Source: Cellulosimicrobium arenosum
Lineage (GTDB): Bacteria; Actinomycetota; Actinomycetes; Actinomycetales; Cellulomonadaceae
Length of the DNA stretch: 64,000 nucleotides
Reading direction: 5' to 3'
Assembly (NCBI RefSeq): GCF_014837295.1
Contig: NZ_JACYHB010000003.1
Coordinates: 310,001 to 374,000 of the forward strand
A program made the translations under genes and the position numbers. Positions within the stretch are counted from its first letter, which is position 1; each line of letters opens with the position of its first letter. This document shows, in pieces, positions 39,775-48,789 of this stretch. A model generated the notes under the pieces. The model was not told where the DNA came from and did no database searches. It saw nothing but the letters and a program-made list of their open reading frames with translations.

Positions 39775-42485
39775 GCCTGCGCGCGGCGACGAGCGCCCCG
39801 GCCGGCCTGCCCGGCCTCGACCCACGGTTCAGTCACGTGCGCGGCGAGTGGCACTACCTGGACAACGGCCCCGTGCTGGCGGCCCGGGGCGTGCACCCCA
39901 CCGCCACCGTGCTGGCCGTGCACGGCAACCCGACGTGGTCCTACCTGTGGCGAGACCTCATCGCCGCCGCCACGGACCGCGCGACCGCACCCGCCGCGCC
40001 GGGCGAGGTCCACGACGTCTGGCGCGTCGTCGCCGTCGACCAGCTCGAGATGGGGCTGTCCGCCCGCACCGGGCGCCGCCGCACCCTGGCCGAGCGGGTC
40101 GCGGACCTCGGCGCGTTCACGGAGGCCCTCGGGCTCGACGGCCCGGTCGTGACCCTCGGGCACGACTGGGGTGGGGTGGTCTCGCTCGGCTGGGCCGTCG
40201 ACCACGCCGACCGCCTCGCCGGCGTCGCCCTGCTCAACACCGCCGTGCACCAGCCCGACGGCGCCGCGATCCCCGCGCCGCTGCGGCTCGCCCTCGCGCG
40301 GGGCGTGCACCGGCTGGGGACCAGCACCACCCCTGCGTTCCTGGAGACGACGCTCGCGATCGCCCACCCGCGGCTGCCCGACGACGTCTCCCGGGCCTAC
40401 CGGCTGCCCTACCGCAGCGCCGCAGACCGCGCGGGCATCGAGCAGTTCGTCGCCGACATCCCCGTGGACCTCGACCACCCGAGCCGGGCCGAGCTGGACC
40501 GGATCGCCGCCGGGGTCGCGCGCCTCGGCGCGCGCGACGTCCCGGCGCTGCTGCTGTGGGGCGCGCGCGACCCGGTGTTCTCCGACCGCTACCTCGACGA
40601 CCTCGTCTCCCGCCTGCCCGGGGCGCACGTGCACCGCTTCGAGCACGCTGGTCACCTGGTCGCCGAGGACGTCGACTACGCCGGGCCGGTGCTGAGGTGG
40701 CTCGAGGACGACGTCCGCCCCGCCGGCCCGGACACCGGCCGCGCCGGGGCGGGCGGCACGGGCGCGCTGGCCGGCTCAGCGACGGTGTCCCGGGACCGGC
40801 CGGCGTCGGGCACGAGGACCTTCCGTCCGATCTGGGCGACCCTGGACGAGCGTGGTGCCGACCCGGCGACCGCTCGCGAGCCGGCGGTGCTCGACCTGAC
40901 CGCCACCGGCCCGGGCCGCGAGGTGAGCTGGGGGGCGCTCGACCATCAGGTGCGGCGCATCGCCGCAGGCCTGCACGAGGTCGGGGTGCGCCGCGGGGAC
41001 CGCGTGTCCCTCCTCGTGCGGCCCGGCCCCACGCTGACCGCCCTCGTCTACGCGTGCCTGCGCATCGGGGCGGTCGTGGTCGTGGCCGACGCCGGGCTCG
41101 GTCTGCGCGGGCTGACCCGCGCCCAGCGGGGCGCGTGGCCGCAGTACCTGATCGGGCAGACGACGGCGCTCGCGGCCGCCCGTGCGGCGGGCTGGCCCGG
41201 GGTGCGGATCTCCGCCGAGCCGCTGGACCCGGTGCGGCGCCGCGTATTGGGCGTGGAGCACGAGCTGGTCGACGTCGCGCGTGCCGGCGAGGGCCGGGAG
41301 CTGCCGCCCGAGCCGGGTCCTGATGACGCGGCGGCGGTGCTGTTCACGTCGGGCTCGACCGGACCGGCCAAGGGCGTGCTGTACACGCACGGACGCCTGT
41401 CCGCACTGTGCGAGGCTCTGGCCGCGCACCTCGACGTCGGGCCCACGACGGGCCTGGTGACCGGGTTCGCGCCGTTCGCGCTGCTCGGCCCGGCGCTCGG
41501 CACCCGCTCCGTGACGCCCGACATGGACGTCTCCGCGCCGCGCACGCTCACCGCGCGGGCGGTCGCCGACGCCGTGCGGGCCACCGACGCGCGGCTCGTG
41601 TTCCTGTCCCCGGCCGCGATCCTCCATGTTGTCGAGACTGCCGTCGACGCGGATTCCGGGTTGGACGACGCGGACCGGGACGCGCTCGGGCGGGTGGAGA
41701 CGTTCCTGTCCACCGGCGCGCCGATCAGCGCGGAGCTGCTGGCGGCGGCCCAGTCGATCATGCCGGGTGCCGAGCCGCACACCCCGTACGGGATGACCGA
41801 GTGCCTGCTGGTCACCGACGTCACCCTGGCCGGGATCCGCGCGGTCGCGGACGCGCCGGACGCCGGGGTGTGCGTGGGACGGCCCGTCGGCTCGGCGCGG
41901 GTGCTGGTCAGCGCGCTGGACGACGACGGCGCGGCCACCGGTGCGCCGTCGGACGAGCCGGGCGTGCTGGGCGAGGTGCTGATCAGCGCCGAGCACCTCA
42001 AGGAGAGCTACGACCGGCGCTGGCTGACCGACGTCGCCGCCGAGCGCGACACCCCGCCGGGCCGCTGGCACCGCAGCGGCGACGTCGGGCACCTGGACGC
42101 CGACGGGCGGCTGTGGATCGAGGGTCGGCTGGCGCACGTGCTGACGACCGCACGGGGTCCGCTGGCCCCGGTCGGCCCGGAGCAGGCGGTCGAGCGGGTC
42201 GACGCCGTGCGGCGCGCGGCCGTGGTCGGCGTCGGGCCCGCGGGGGTGCAGCAGGCGGTCGCGGTCGTGGAGTCGCTGCCCGCCGCGCGGCGCCCGGGTC
42301 TGGCGCCGACCGCGCTCGCCGAGGCGGTGCGTGCGGCGGCTGCGGACGTGTCGGTGCCGATCGCGGCGGTGCTCGTGGTCGCCGAGCTGCCCACGGACGT
42401 ACGGCACAACTCCAAGATCGACCGGGCGCGGTTGGCCTCCTGGGCCGGCCGGGTCCTGGCCGGTGGTCGGGTGGGTGCGCCGTGA
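39771..42485 (+). CDS. oleBC: OleBC fusion: beta-lactone decarboxylase plus beta-lactone synthetase
   Basis: 904 residues. Residues 1-320 are OleB, an alpha/beta hydrolase of the haloalkane-dehalogenase type: VHGNPTWSYLWRD, LGHDWGGVVSLGW with nucleophile Asp132, and a late HAGH. Residues about 345-904 are OleC, an adenylate-forming enzyme: VLFTSGSTGPAKGVLYTHG (P-loop), PHTPYGMTECLLV, GRWHRSGDVGHLDADGRLWIEGR and the C-terminal lysine region HNSKIDRARL. OleC closes a beta-lactone from the hydroxy acid, and OleB decarboxylates it to the cis-olefin. The fusion is known from other actinobacteria such as Micrococcus. Its start overlaps oleA and its end overlaps oleD. Confidence 0.92.
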   Translation: MSLRAATSAPAGLPGLDPRFSHVRGEWHYLDNGPVLAARGVHPTATVLAVHGNPTWSYLWRDLIAAATDRATAPAAPGEVHDVWRVVAVDQLEMGLSARTGRRRTLAERVADLGAFTEALGLDGPVVTLGHDWGGVVSLGWAVDHADRLAGVALLNTAVHQPDGAAIPAPLRLALARGVHRLGTSTTPAFLETTLAIAHPRLPDDVSRAYRLPYRSAADRAGIEQFVADIPVDLDHPSRAELDRIAAGVARLGARDVPALLLWGARDPVFSDRYLDDLVSRLPGAHVHRFEHAGHLVAEDVDYAGPVLRWLEDDVRPAGPDTGRAGAGGTGALAGSATVSRDRPASGTRTFRPIWATLDERGADPATAREPAVLDLTATGPGREVSWGALDHQVRRIAAGLHEVGVRRGDRVSLLVRPGPTLTALVYACLRIGAVVVVADAGLGLRGLTRAQRGAWPQYLIGQTTALAAARAAGWPGVRISAEPLDPVRRRVLGVEHELVDVARAGEGRELPPEPGPDDAAAVLFTSGSTGPAKGVLYTHGRLSALCEALAAHLDVGPTTGLVTGFAPFALLGPALGTRSVTPDMDVSAPRTLTARAVADAVRATDARLVFLSPAAILHVVETAVDADSGLDDADRDALGRVETFLSTGAPISAELLAAAQSIMPGAEPHTPYGMTECLLVTDVTLAGIRAVADAPDAGVCVGRPVGSARVLVSALDDDGAATGAPSDEPGVLGEVLISAEHLKESYDRRWLTDVAAERDTPPGRWHRSGDVGHLDADGRLWIEGRLAHVLTTARGPLAPVGPEQAVERVDAVRRAAVVGVGPAGVQQAVAVVESLPAARRPGLAPTALAEAVRAAAADVSVPIAAVLVVAELPTDVRHNSKIDRARLASWAGRVLAGGRVGAP

Positions 42486-43507
42486 GGGTGCTGGTCACGG
42501 GCGCCTCGGGGCTGCTCGGCGGCGCGGTCGCGCGGGTGCTGGCCGCTCGGGGCGACCAGGTGCGCACCTTCCAGCGTCGCCCGTCGGGGGTCGCGGGGGT
42601 CGAGGACGTCGCCGGGTCGCTGGTCGACCCGCGGGCGGTCGCCGCGGCCGTGACGGGGGCCGACGCCGTCGTGCACCTGGCCGCGAAGGTCTCGCTCACG
42701 GGCGACCCGGCCGAGTTCGCCGCGGTGAACGTCGACGGGACCCGGACCCTGCTGGACGCCGCCGAGCGAGCCGGCGTGCGTGCGTTCGTGCAGGTGTCCT
42801 CGCCGTCGGTGGCGCACCTCGGCGACTCGCTCGTGGGCGTCGGCGCGGGCCCGGCCGACCCGCGGCGGGCCCGCGGGGAGTACGCGCGGACCAAGGCGGC
42901 CGGCGAGCTGCTGGCGCTGGCGCGCGACGGGGGAACGCTGCGGGTGGTGGCGGTGCGCCCGCACGTGGTGTGGGGCCCCGGGGACACCCAGCTCGTCGAG
43001 CGCGTCGTGGACCGGGCCGCCCGCGGGAGGCTGCCGCTGCTGGGGCACGGGGCGGCGCTCATCGACACCACCTACGTGGACAACGCCGCCGACGGCATCG
43101 TCGCCGCGCTCGACCGGCTGGGCGACCGCACCGACGTGGTGGGCGGCCGCGCCTACGTGCTGACCAACGGCGAGCCGCGCCCCGTGGCCGACCTGCTGAC
43201 CGGGATCTGCCGGGCCGCCGGTGTCGAGCCGCCGCGGTGGCGCGTGCCCGCCGGGCTGGCCCGGACCGCGGGTGGGATGGTCGAGGCTGCCTGGCGCGTG
43301 CGCCCCGGGGCCGACGAACCACCGATGACCCGGTTCCTCGCCGAACAGCTGTCCACCGCCCACTGGTTCGACCAGCGCGAGACCTGGTCCGACCTGGACT
43401 GGACCCCGGCGACAACCATCGACGAAGGCCTCCACCACCTCACCACCCACTACGCCACGACCCAACCCACGACCCAACCCACGACCCAGGCGTCGAACAC
43501 GACCTGA
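42482..43507 (+). CDS. oleD: OleD: NADPH-dependent 2-alkyl-3-ketoacid reductase
   Basis: 341 residues of the extended short-chain dehydrogenase/3-beta-HSD family. VLVTGASGLLGGAVARVLAARG is the nucleotide-binding loop, VHLAAKV and the active-site YARTKAAGE are present, and VRPHVVWGPGD follows. OleD reduces the OleA product. The C-terminus ends in a short repeat TTQPTTQPTTQA from three 12-base units. The stop codon lies inside a terminator stem. Confidence 0.9.
   Translation: MRVLVTGASGLLGGAVARVLAARGDQVRTFQRRPSGVAGVEDVAGSLVDPRAVAAAVTGADAVVHLAAKVSLTGDPAEFAAVNVDGTRTLLDAAERAGVRAFVQVSSPSVAHLGDSLVGVGAGPADPRRARGEYARTKAAGELLALARDGGTLRVVAVRPHVVWGPGDTQLVERVVDRAARGRLPLLGHGAALIDTTYVDNAADGIVAALDRLGDRTDVVGGRAYVLTNGEPRPVADLLTGICRAAGVEPPRWRVPAGLARTAGGMVEAAWRVRPGADEPPMTRFLAEQLSTAHWFDQRETWSDLDWTPATTIDEGLHHLTTHYATTQPTTQPTTQASNTT
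43456..43488 (+). repeat. Three 12-bp tandem units at the end of oleD
   Basis: The unit CACGACCCAACC is present twice exactly and a third time ending in CAGG. It encodes the Thr-Gln-Pro tail of OleD just before the terminator. Confidence 0.75.
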
Positions 43508-43548
43508 GGGTCGCGAGGCGGCCCGTGACGACCCTCAGGTCGTGTTCG
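43494..43548. terminator. Perfect 20-bp bidirectional terminator between oleD and the convergent gene
   Basis: CGAACACGACCTGAGGGTCG (43494-43513) is the exact reverse complement of 43529-43548; the loop is 15 bases. The oleD stop codon (43505-43507) is inside the left arm, and the convergent gene's stop is at 43562. Confidence 0.85.
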
Positions 43549-43561
43549 GCGGGTTTGGTGG

Positions 43562-44827
43562 TCAGCGCAGCGTGAGGTCGAGCCACACCAGGCGGTGGTC
43601 GCTGCTCGGGAACGGGTAGACGCCCGTGAGGCGCGACAGCGGGTCGGCCTGCTCGGGCCAGAACACGCCGGTGTCGCGCACGCGCAGGTCGCGCGACGGC
43701 AGCACGTAGTCCGCGCGGAGGTTGCCGGGGGCGGTGTCGGCGAAGTCGGCGGTGTCGAGCGCGGGGTCGCCCCGGTGGGTCGTGTTGGCCCCGCCCTGGA
43801 GCGCGGCGGCCTCGACCGCGCCGCCGGACGTCGGCGCCGGGTCCTGGATGCGCCGGTTGTCGAGGAGCTGGTCGATCGCGGCCTCGACCGAGTCGCCGTC
43901 CAGCGGGTCGGCGTTCTGGTCGCCGAGGACGACGAACGACTCGCTCGGTCGCAGCCCGCCGCGGTGGCCGTCGTCGTCGTAGATGTACCGGGACGTCTTG
44001 CCGGGCGTGACGTAGTCGGACCAGAACCGGATCTCGTCGTGGTTGCGGCGCCCGTTGCGGTCCTCGGGACCGTCGAACGTCGGCGGCGTCGGGTGCGAGG
44101 CGAGCACGTGCACGGTCTCGCGCCCGACGCGCACCGGCACGTCCCAGTGCGACTTGCTCGACAGCCGCACGACGTCGAGCTCCTCGTCGGTGAACCAGTC
44201 CGCGGGCTCGGGCGTCGCCGGGTCGTCCGGCAGGAGCGCGCCCGGCATGTCCTTCCACAGGAAGTCCTGGAACGTGCGGACGCCACGAGTGTCGATCGGG
44301 TACCGCGACAGCACGACCATCCCGTACTGGCCCTCGAACGCGCCGAACCCGAACGCGTCGTCCCCGCCGCCGACGGTCCCGTCGTCGTTGAGGTCGAACC
44401 CGCTCGGGACACCCGTGTTCGACGGCGCGACGTACGCGTACCGGTACTCGATCGGCGTCGCGCCCGACTGCCCCACCTCGAGGTAGTTGTCGCGGAAGAG
44501 GTCGACCGCCTCGCGGCCCGGCACGTAGTCGAACTCGTTGAGGAGCACGACGTCCGGGCGCGTGCGCTGCAGCACCTCGGCGATCGTCGCGGCCTGCGCG
44601 TCGTCGGGCGTGGACAGGTCCGCGACGAGCTCGCCCTCGGTCGCGCGGTTGAGGCTCGCGTTGTACGTCGCGACGCGCAGCTCGGTCCCCTTGTCGTGGC
44701 CGTGGCCGTGGCCGTTACCGGGATGCCCGACGGCGGCTCCCGCGGTCAGCCCGACCGCGCTCAGCGCGAGGCCGGCGACGAGTGCGGAAGCGACGGTGGT
44801 CCGGCGTCTCGTGGTCATGGTCCTCAC
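43562..44827 (-). CDS. Exported endonuclease/exonuclease/phosphatase-family protein
   Basis: 421 residues with a signal peptide (about 1-34) and a His-Gly-rich start of the mature protein (GNGHGHGHDKG). EEP-fold motifs are VATYNASLNRA, VVLLNEFDY (metal Glu), VHVLASHPTPP, VVLGDQNADP (usual GDxN) and the terminal SSDHRLVWLDL with the catalytic Asp-His. It probably cleaves phosphodiester or phosphomonoester bonds outside the cell. ATGs at 44827 and 44818 are both possible starts. Confidence 0.85.
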   Translation of the reverse strand: MRTMTTRRRTTVASALVAGLALSAVGLTAGAAVGHPGNGHGHGHDKGTELRVATYNASLNRATEGELVADLSTPDDAQAATIAEVLQRTRPDVVLLNEFDYVPGREAVDLFRDNYLEVGQSGATPIEYRYAYVAPSNTGVPSGFDLNDDGTVGGGDDAFGFGAFEGQYGMVVLSRYPIDTRGVRTFQDFLWKDMPGALLPDDPATPEPADWFTDEELDVVRLSSKSHWDVPVRVGRETVHVLASHPTPPTFDGPEDRNGRRNHDEIRFWSDYVTPGKTSRYIYDDDGHRGGLRPSESFVVLGDQNADPLDGDSVEAAIDQLLDNRRIQDPAPTSGGAVEAAALQGGANTTHRGDPALDTADFADTAPGNLRADYVLPSRDLRVRDTGVFWPEQADPLSRLTGVYPFPSSDHRLVWLDLTLR

Positions 44828-44940
44828 CCTAGGCGCGCGCTGTGCGACCGGGAAGGGCCGACGGGTGCACGGTGGCCGAACGGCCGGTGACGACGTCCGG
44901 GCGGCGCGCGGGTGTGGGTGGTCGGTGGCAGCGTGGCCTC

Positions 44941-45780
44941 ATGGACGAGGACAGGCGCTCCGCGGCCGAGCTGCCGCCACGCACGTACCCGCACGGTGTG
45001 CCGTGCTGGGTGGACACCGAGCAGCCCGACGTCGACGCGGCGCTCGCGTTCTACGGCGCGCTCTTCGGCTGGGACTTCGAGGACAGGCTGCCTCCGGGCG
45101 CGGGCGGGCGGTACGTCGTCGCGTCGCTCGGCGGGCAGGACGTCGCGGCGATCGCGTCGGGGCAGGGCCCGCCGGAGTGGATCACGTACGTGGCCGTCGA
45201 CGACGTCGACTCCGCCGCGCGCGGCGTCCCCGACCTGGGTGGCGTGGTCCTGGACGGCCCGACCACGGTCGGCCCGCCGGGGCGCATGGCGGTCGTGCGG
45301 GACCCGCAGGGCGCGGCGTTCCGCCTGTGGCAGCCCGGCACCCGGCTCGGGGCGCAGCGCGTCGACATGCCGGGGGCGTGGGTCTTCAGCACCCTGCGCA
45401 CGCCCGACGTCGAGCAGGCGATGCGGTTCTACGGCCCGCTGCTCGGGTGGGAGGTGTCACCGGACCTCGGCCTGGGCATGGCTCGCGTCCGTGGGTACGG
45501 CGACCACCTCCAGCGCACGGTCAACCCGGAGATCGACGAGCTGCAGGTCGACGCACCACCGGGGTTCCGTGACGTGGTGGCGGGCGTCGAGACCGGTCCT
45601 GGTGCCGCGCGGCACACCGTGATGTTCGCCGTCGCGGACCGCGACGACGCGGCGCGCGCGGCCGAGCGGGCGGGCGGCACGGTGCTCTCGTCGTCCGACA
45701 CGCAGTGGACCCGCGATGCCGTGGTCCGCGACCCGCAGGGCGCCGAGCTCACGCTCTCGCAGTACACCCCGCCGGCCTGA
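44941..45780 (+). CDS. Two-domain glyoxalase/VOC-family protein
   Basis: 279 residues with two VOC modules: about 18-130 (PCWVDTEQPDVDAALAFYGALFGWDFED to DPQGAAFRLWQPG) and about 145-277 (TPDVEQAMRFYGPLLGWEV to DPQGAELTLSQY). The family uses paired beta-alpha-beta modules to bind a metal and small substrates; members like this are often hydroxylase or resistance-type proteins of unknown substrate. It converges with the glycerophosphodiesterase gene, with a long hairpin between them. Confidence 0.85.
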   Translation: MDEDRRSAAELPPRTYPHGVPCWVDTEQPDVDAALAFYGALFGWDFEDRLPPGAGGRYVVASLGGQDVAAIASGQGPPEWITYVAVDDVDSAARGVPDLGGVVLDGPTTVGPPGRMAVVRDPQGAAFRLWQPGTRLGAQRVDMPGAWVFSTLRTPDVEQAMRFYGPLLGWEVSPDLGLGMARVRGYGDHLQRTVNPEIDELQVDAPPGFRDVVAGVETGPGAARHTVMFAVADRDDAARAAERAGGTVLSSSDTQWTRDAVVRDPQGAELTLSQYTPPA

Positions 45781-45795
45781 GCCGGCCCCGGCGCG

Positions 45796-45850
45796 CGGAC
45801 CCGCGGCGACCCGCACGTCGAGGCTCGTGCGCGGTACCGCCGCGGGTCCG
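45796..45850. terminator. Convergent hairpin terminator
   Basis: CGGACCCGCGGCG (45796-45808) pairs with CGCCGCGGGTCCG (45838-45850). The loop itself can pair CGCACG with CGTGCG. It lies between two convergent stop codons at 45780 and 45870. Confidence 0.7.
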
Positions 45851-45869
45851 GCGTGGTCGTCAGGTCGGG

Positions 45870-47798
45870 TCAGCGTCCCGCGAGGTGGTCGATCTCCTCG
45901 ACGAGTCGCTCGACCGTCGCCTCGTCGTCGACGTAGCGCTCGACGAACAGCTCGAGCGTCGACCACCGCTCGTGGTCCACGGCGCCGAGCAGCAGCACGA
46001 GCTGGAGCGCGCTGACGTCCTGGGCCGCGATCCGCGAGCGCAGGCCCTCGGCCGTGACGGTCACGACGACGGTGCGCTCGGCCGTCGCCTCGCCGCCCTC
46101 GCCGGTCGCCGTCGCGACGACGGTGTGCTCGCCGAGCGCGAGGTCCGCGGCCGGGACGACGGCACCGTTCTCCACCGTCTCGCCGTCGAGGGTGAGGGTC
46201 ACGTCGTCCGCGTCCGTCGCGGACGCCGCGAGCACGACGGACCCGCCGCGCTCCACCTCGGCACCCTCGGCGGGACTGACCACGGCGACCGTGGGCTCCG
46301 GCGCGGGTGCGGGCCCGACGACCTGGCCCTGCGCCTCCTTCCAGCCGATGAACGCGCCCGCGCGGTTGGTGATGATCCCGTCGACGCCCGCCTCGGTCAG
46401 TCGCGCCCAGTCCGCGGCGGAGTCGACCGTGTACGGCATGACGGCGATCCCGGCCGCGTTGAGGTCACCGATGACGCTCGGCCGGGTGGCGAGCGCGTTC
46501 GCGGACGGGTTGTACATCACGGCGCCGAGGTCCTTCGCCGTGGCGACGGGGTCGGCGTCGAGCGTGCCGCGCAGCAGGCCGCGCGGGATCTGCGGGGCGT
46601 GCTCGCGAGCCGCCCGCAGGGCGTCGACGTCGAACGACTGCAGCACGACGCGGTCCTCGAGACCGGCGTCGACGATCATGTCGACGACGCGCTCGACCTC
46701 GGCCGAGGTCTCCGGTCCCTTGATCTCGAGCAGCATCGTCGAGGCGCCGGTGTCCATGAGGTCGAGCATGTCGGCGAACGTCGGCAGGGGCTCGGCGGCG
46801 AACGCGGGGCTGAACCACGACCCGGCGTCGAGGCCGGTCAGGTACGACGACGGCAGCAGCGCGACGTCGCCCGTGCCGTCCGTCGTGCGGTCGACGGTCT
46901 GGTCGTGCGAGACGACGGGGACGCCGTCGGCGGTCGTGTGCACGTCGATCTCGACGTACTCCGCACCCGTGCGCATCGCCGACGCATAGGCGGCGAGCGT
47001 GTTCTCGGGTGCGACCGACGAGTAGCCGCGGTGCGCGACCGTGACGGGCAGCTCGCCGTCGTCGCCCACCCAGGACGCGGGCTCGATCTCGGTGACCGTG
47101 ACGTCGTCGATGCTCACGGTCGCGCCGGCCAGGACGAAGCCGAGGACGCCGTCGTCGGTGCGGTCGATGCGGCCCTCGAGCACGGGCGTCCCGTCGATGC
47201 TCGACGTGACGTCGGCCCCCTGGACCTCGACCGAGAGCTGCACGTCGCGGCCCGTGGCCGCGTCCGTGGCCGCGGAACCCGTGTACGGCACGTTCCAGCC
47301 GTTCGCGGCGGTGCGCTGGGCGATCTCGACGCCGTTGCCCGCCGTCGTCGTGCTGCGCAGGATCGACTGCCACCACGGGACCGCGCCGTCGGGTGCGACG
47401 TCGAGGATCGCGCCGGCCCAGCGGGACGCGTTGTCGACGTCCTCGAACCGCAGCGTGGCGTCGAGCCGGTAGTTCTCGACCGGCTCGCCGAACGTGATCC
47501 GCGCGGGCGCGGACCCGTCCGGCGCGTCGCCGACGAGGCGTCCGTCCCGGACGGTCCAGTCGCCGAGGACGGGGTTCCAGCCGGCGGGGAGCTCGCCGTC
47601 GTCGAACGTCTCGGCCAGGACGACGTCGCCGGGCTGCGCGGCAGCGGCCGAGGCGGTCGGCACGGTGGCGGCGGCGGTGGTGAGCGCGGTCGCGGTGACC
47701 GTCGTGACCAGGGCGCCGACCAGGCCGGCGGCCGTCGCGCGCGTGGTGCGCCGGCGTCGGGGCCGGTGCGGCGGGTGGTGGCGGGGAGCGGTCTTCAT
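45870..47798 (-). CDS. Exported glycerophosphodiester phosphodiesterase with extra domains
   Basis: 642 residues. The signal peptide is about residues 1-50, preceded by a long Arg/His-rich start. Residues about 55-245 are a concanavalin/3-keto-disaccharide-hydrolase-like beta-sandwich (VVLAETFDDGELPAGWNPVLGDWTV). The GDPD barrel follows: VAHRGYSSVAPENTLAAYASAM, EYVEIDVHTTADGVPVVSHD and TMLLEIKGP give the His, Glu and Asp residues. A small Ig-like domain comes next (EPTVAVVSPAEGAEVERGG), then a 55-residue helical tail (SRIAAQDVSALQLVLLLGA...). It releases glycerol phosphate from glycerophosphodiesters outside the cell. The ATG at 47798 is followed directly by the signal. Confidence 0.88.
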   Translation of the reverse strand: MKTAPRHHPPHRPRRRRTTRATAAGLVGALVTTVTATALTTAAATVPTASAAAAQPGDVVLAETFDDGELPAGWNPVLGDWTVRDGRLVGDAPDGSAPARITFGEPVENYRLDATLRFEDVDNASRWAGAILDVAPDGAVPWWQSILRSTTTAGNGVEIAQRTAANGWNVPYTGSAATDAATGRDVQLSVEVQGADVTSSIDGTPVLEGRIDRTDDGVLGFVLAGATVSIDDVTVTEIEPASWVGDDGELPVTVAHRGYSSVAPENTLAAYASAMRTGAEYVEIDVHTTADGVPVVSHDQTVDRTTDGTGDVALLPSSYLTGLDAGSWFSPAFAAEPLPTFADMLDLMDTGASTMLLEIKGPETSAEVERVVDMIVDAGLEDRVVLQSFDVDALRAAREHAPQIPRGLLRGTLDADPVATAKDLGAVMYNPSANALATRPSVIGDLNAAGIAVMPYTVDSAADWARLTEAGVDGIITNRAGAFIGWKEAQGQVVGPAPAPEPTVAVVSPAEGAEVERGGSVVLAASATDADDVTLTLDGETVENGAVVPAADLALGEHTVVATATGEGGEATAERTVVVTVTAEGLRSRIAAQDVSALQLVLLLGAVDHERWSTLELFVERYVDDEATVERLVEEIDHLAGR

Positions 47799-47950
47799 CG
47801 AGTCCTCCGGTGCGTCGCGGATGGTTGCCCGAGCGACGCTAGGAGGGGCGGGTGTCGTGCACGTGGCGCGGACGCGAACCCCGCCGGTCGGCTCGTGGCC
47901 GCGCGGGTGAAGTCCCGCTCGCGGCGTCGGAGCCGGTCCTCGGCCGAGGA

Positions 47951-48646
47951 CTACCGGACCGGCGTGAGTCGAGCCGGTGCCAGGTCGTGGGGCGCCGGAG
48001 CGGAGCGGGCGGCCACGGACCCGTGGCCGGCGACGTCGACCCCGGCGGACACGAGGTGCGTGACGCCGTCGCGCACCTCGACCGTCGACACGGACGCGTT
48101 GGGCAGCGCCCGCACGCGCGACGGGTCGAGCGTCGCGAGCCACGCGCCCAGGGTGAGGCCGTGCCCGACGACGAGGACGTGGCGGTCGGTCGTCGCGCCG
48201 GGGTGCCACGCGTCGTCGTGCGCCGCGAGGACCCGCGCGAACACCTCGCGCACGCGGGACATGAACGCCGCCCCGGGCTCGCCGCCGCCGATCCCCGGGT
48301 GCGTGCCCGACAGGACCCGGGGGACGAGCTCGGCCCACGGCTCGACCGCGTCGAGCTGGGACTCCGGGCGTCGTTCGAACGAGCCGAAGGACAGCTCGCG
48401 CAGGTCCTTGTCCACCGTGAGCGGCAGGTCGGGGTGGTGTCGCAGGATCTCCATCGCGGTCAGGACCGCGCGCCCCTGCGGGGACGAGTACGCCGCCTCG
48501 AAGTCGTGGCGGGCGAGGTGCTGGGCGGTCACCCGCACCCCCGCCCGCCCGGTGCGGGTCAGGGGCGAGTCGCACGAGCCCTGCATGTGGCGTCTGGCGT
48601 TGAGGTAGGTCTGGCCGTGTCGCACGAGCGTGATGGTCAGGGTCAT
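47951..48646 (-). CDS. Histidine phosphatase family protein
   Basis: 231 residues. ITLVRHGQTYLNARR carries the catalytic RHG (Arg9, His10), AYSSPQGRAVLTA the second conserved arginine region, LRELSFGSFE the acidic residue and VLVVGHGLTLGAWL the second histidine. A cytoplasmic phosphoglycerate-mutase-like phosphatase of unknown substrate. Confidence 0.92.
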   Translation of the reverse strand: MTLTITLVRHGQTYLNARRHMQGSCDSPLTRTGRAGVRVTAQHLARHDFEAAYSSPQGRAVLTAMEILRHHPDLPLTVDKDLRELSFGSFERRPESQLDAVEPWAELVPRVLSGTHPGIGGGEPGAAFMSRVREVFARVLAAHDDAWHPGATTDRHVLVVGHGLTLGAWLATLDPSRVRALPNASVSTVEVRDGVTHLVSAGVDVAGHGSVAARSAPAPHDLAPARLTPVR

Positions 48647-48789
48647 CGTCGATGTGCCCTCTCCGGTCGTCCCGGTCCTTCGGTCCCCTCGACGCTAGGG
48701 CGGCCCCGTTTCGACGGGGCTACGGTGCGACGACGAACCGATGAACACCGGGCGACGGCCGGCATGCCCGGCGGTGCCATGATGTGGCC

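Noticed and set aside
47936-47951. 16-bp palindrome GTCCTCGGCCGAGGAC at the end of the histidine phosphatase gene as a terminator
   Set aside because: It has no loop, so it cannot form an ordinary hairpin, and such GC-rich palindromes arise easily in this sequence.
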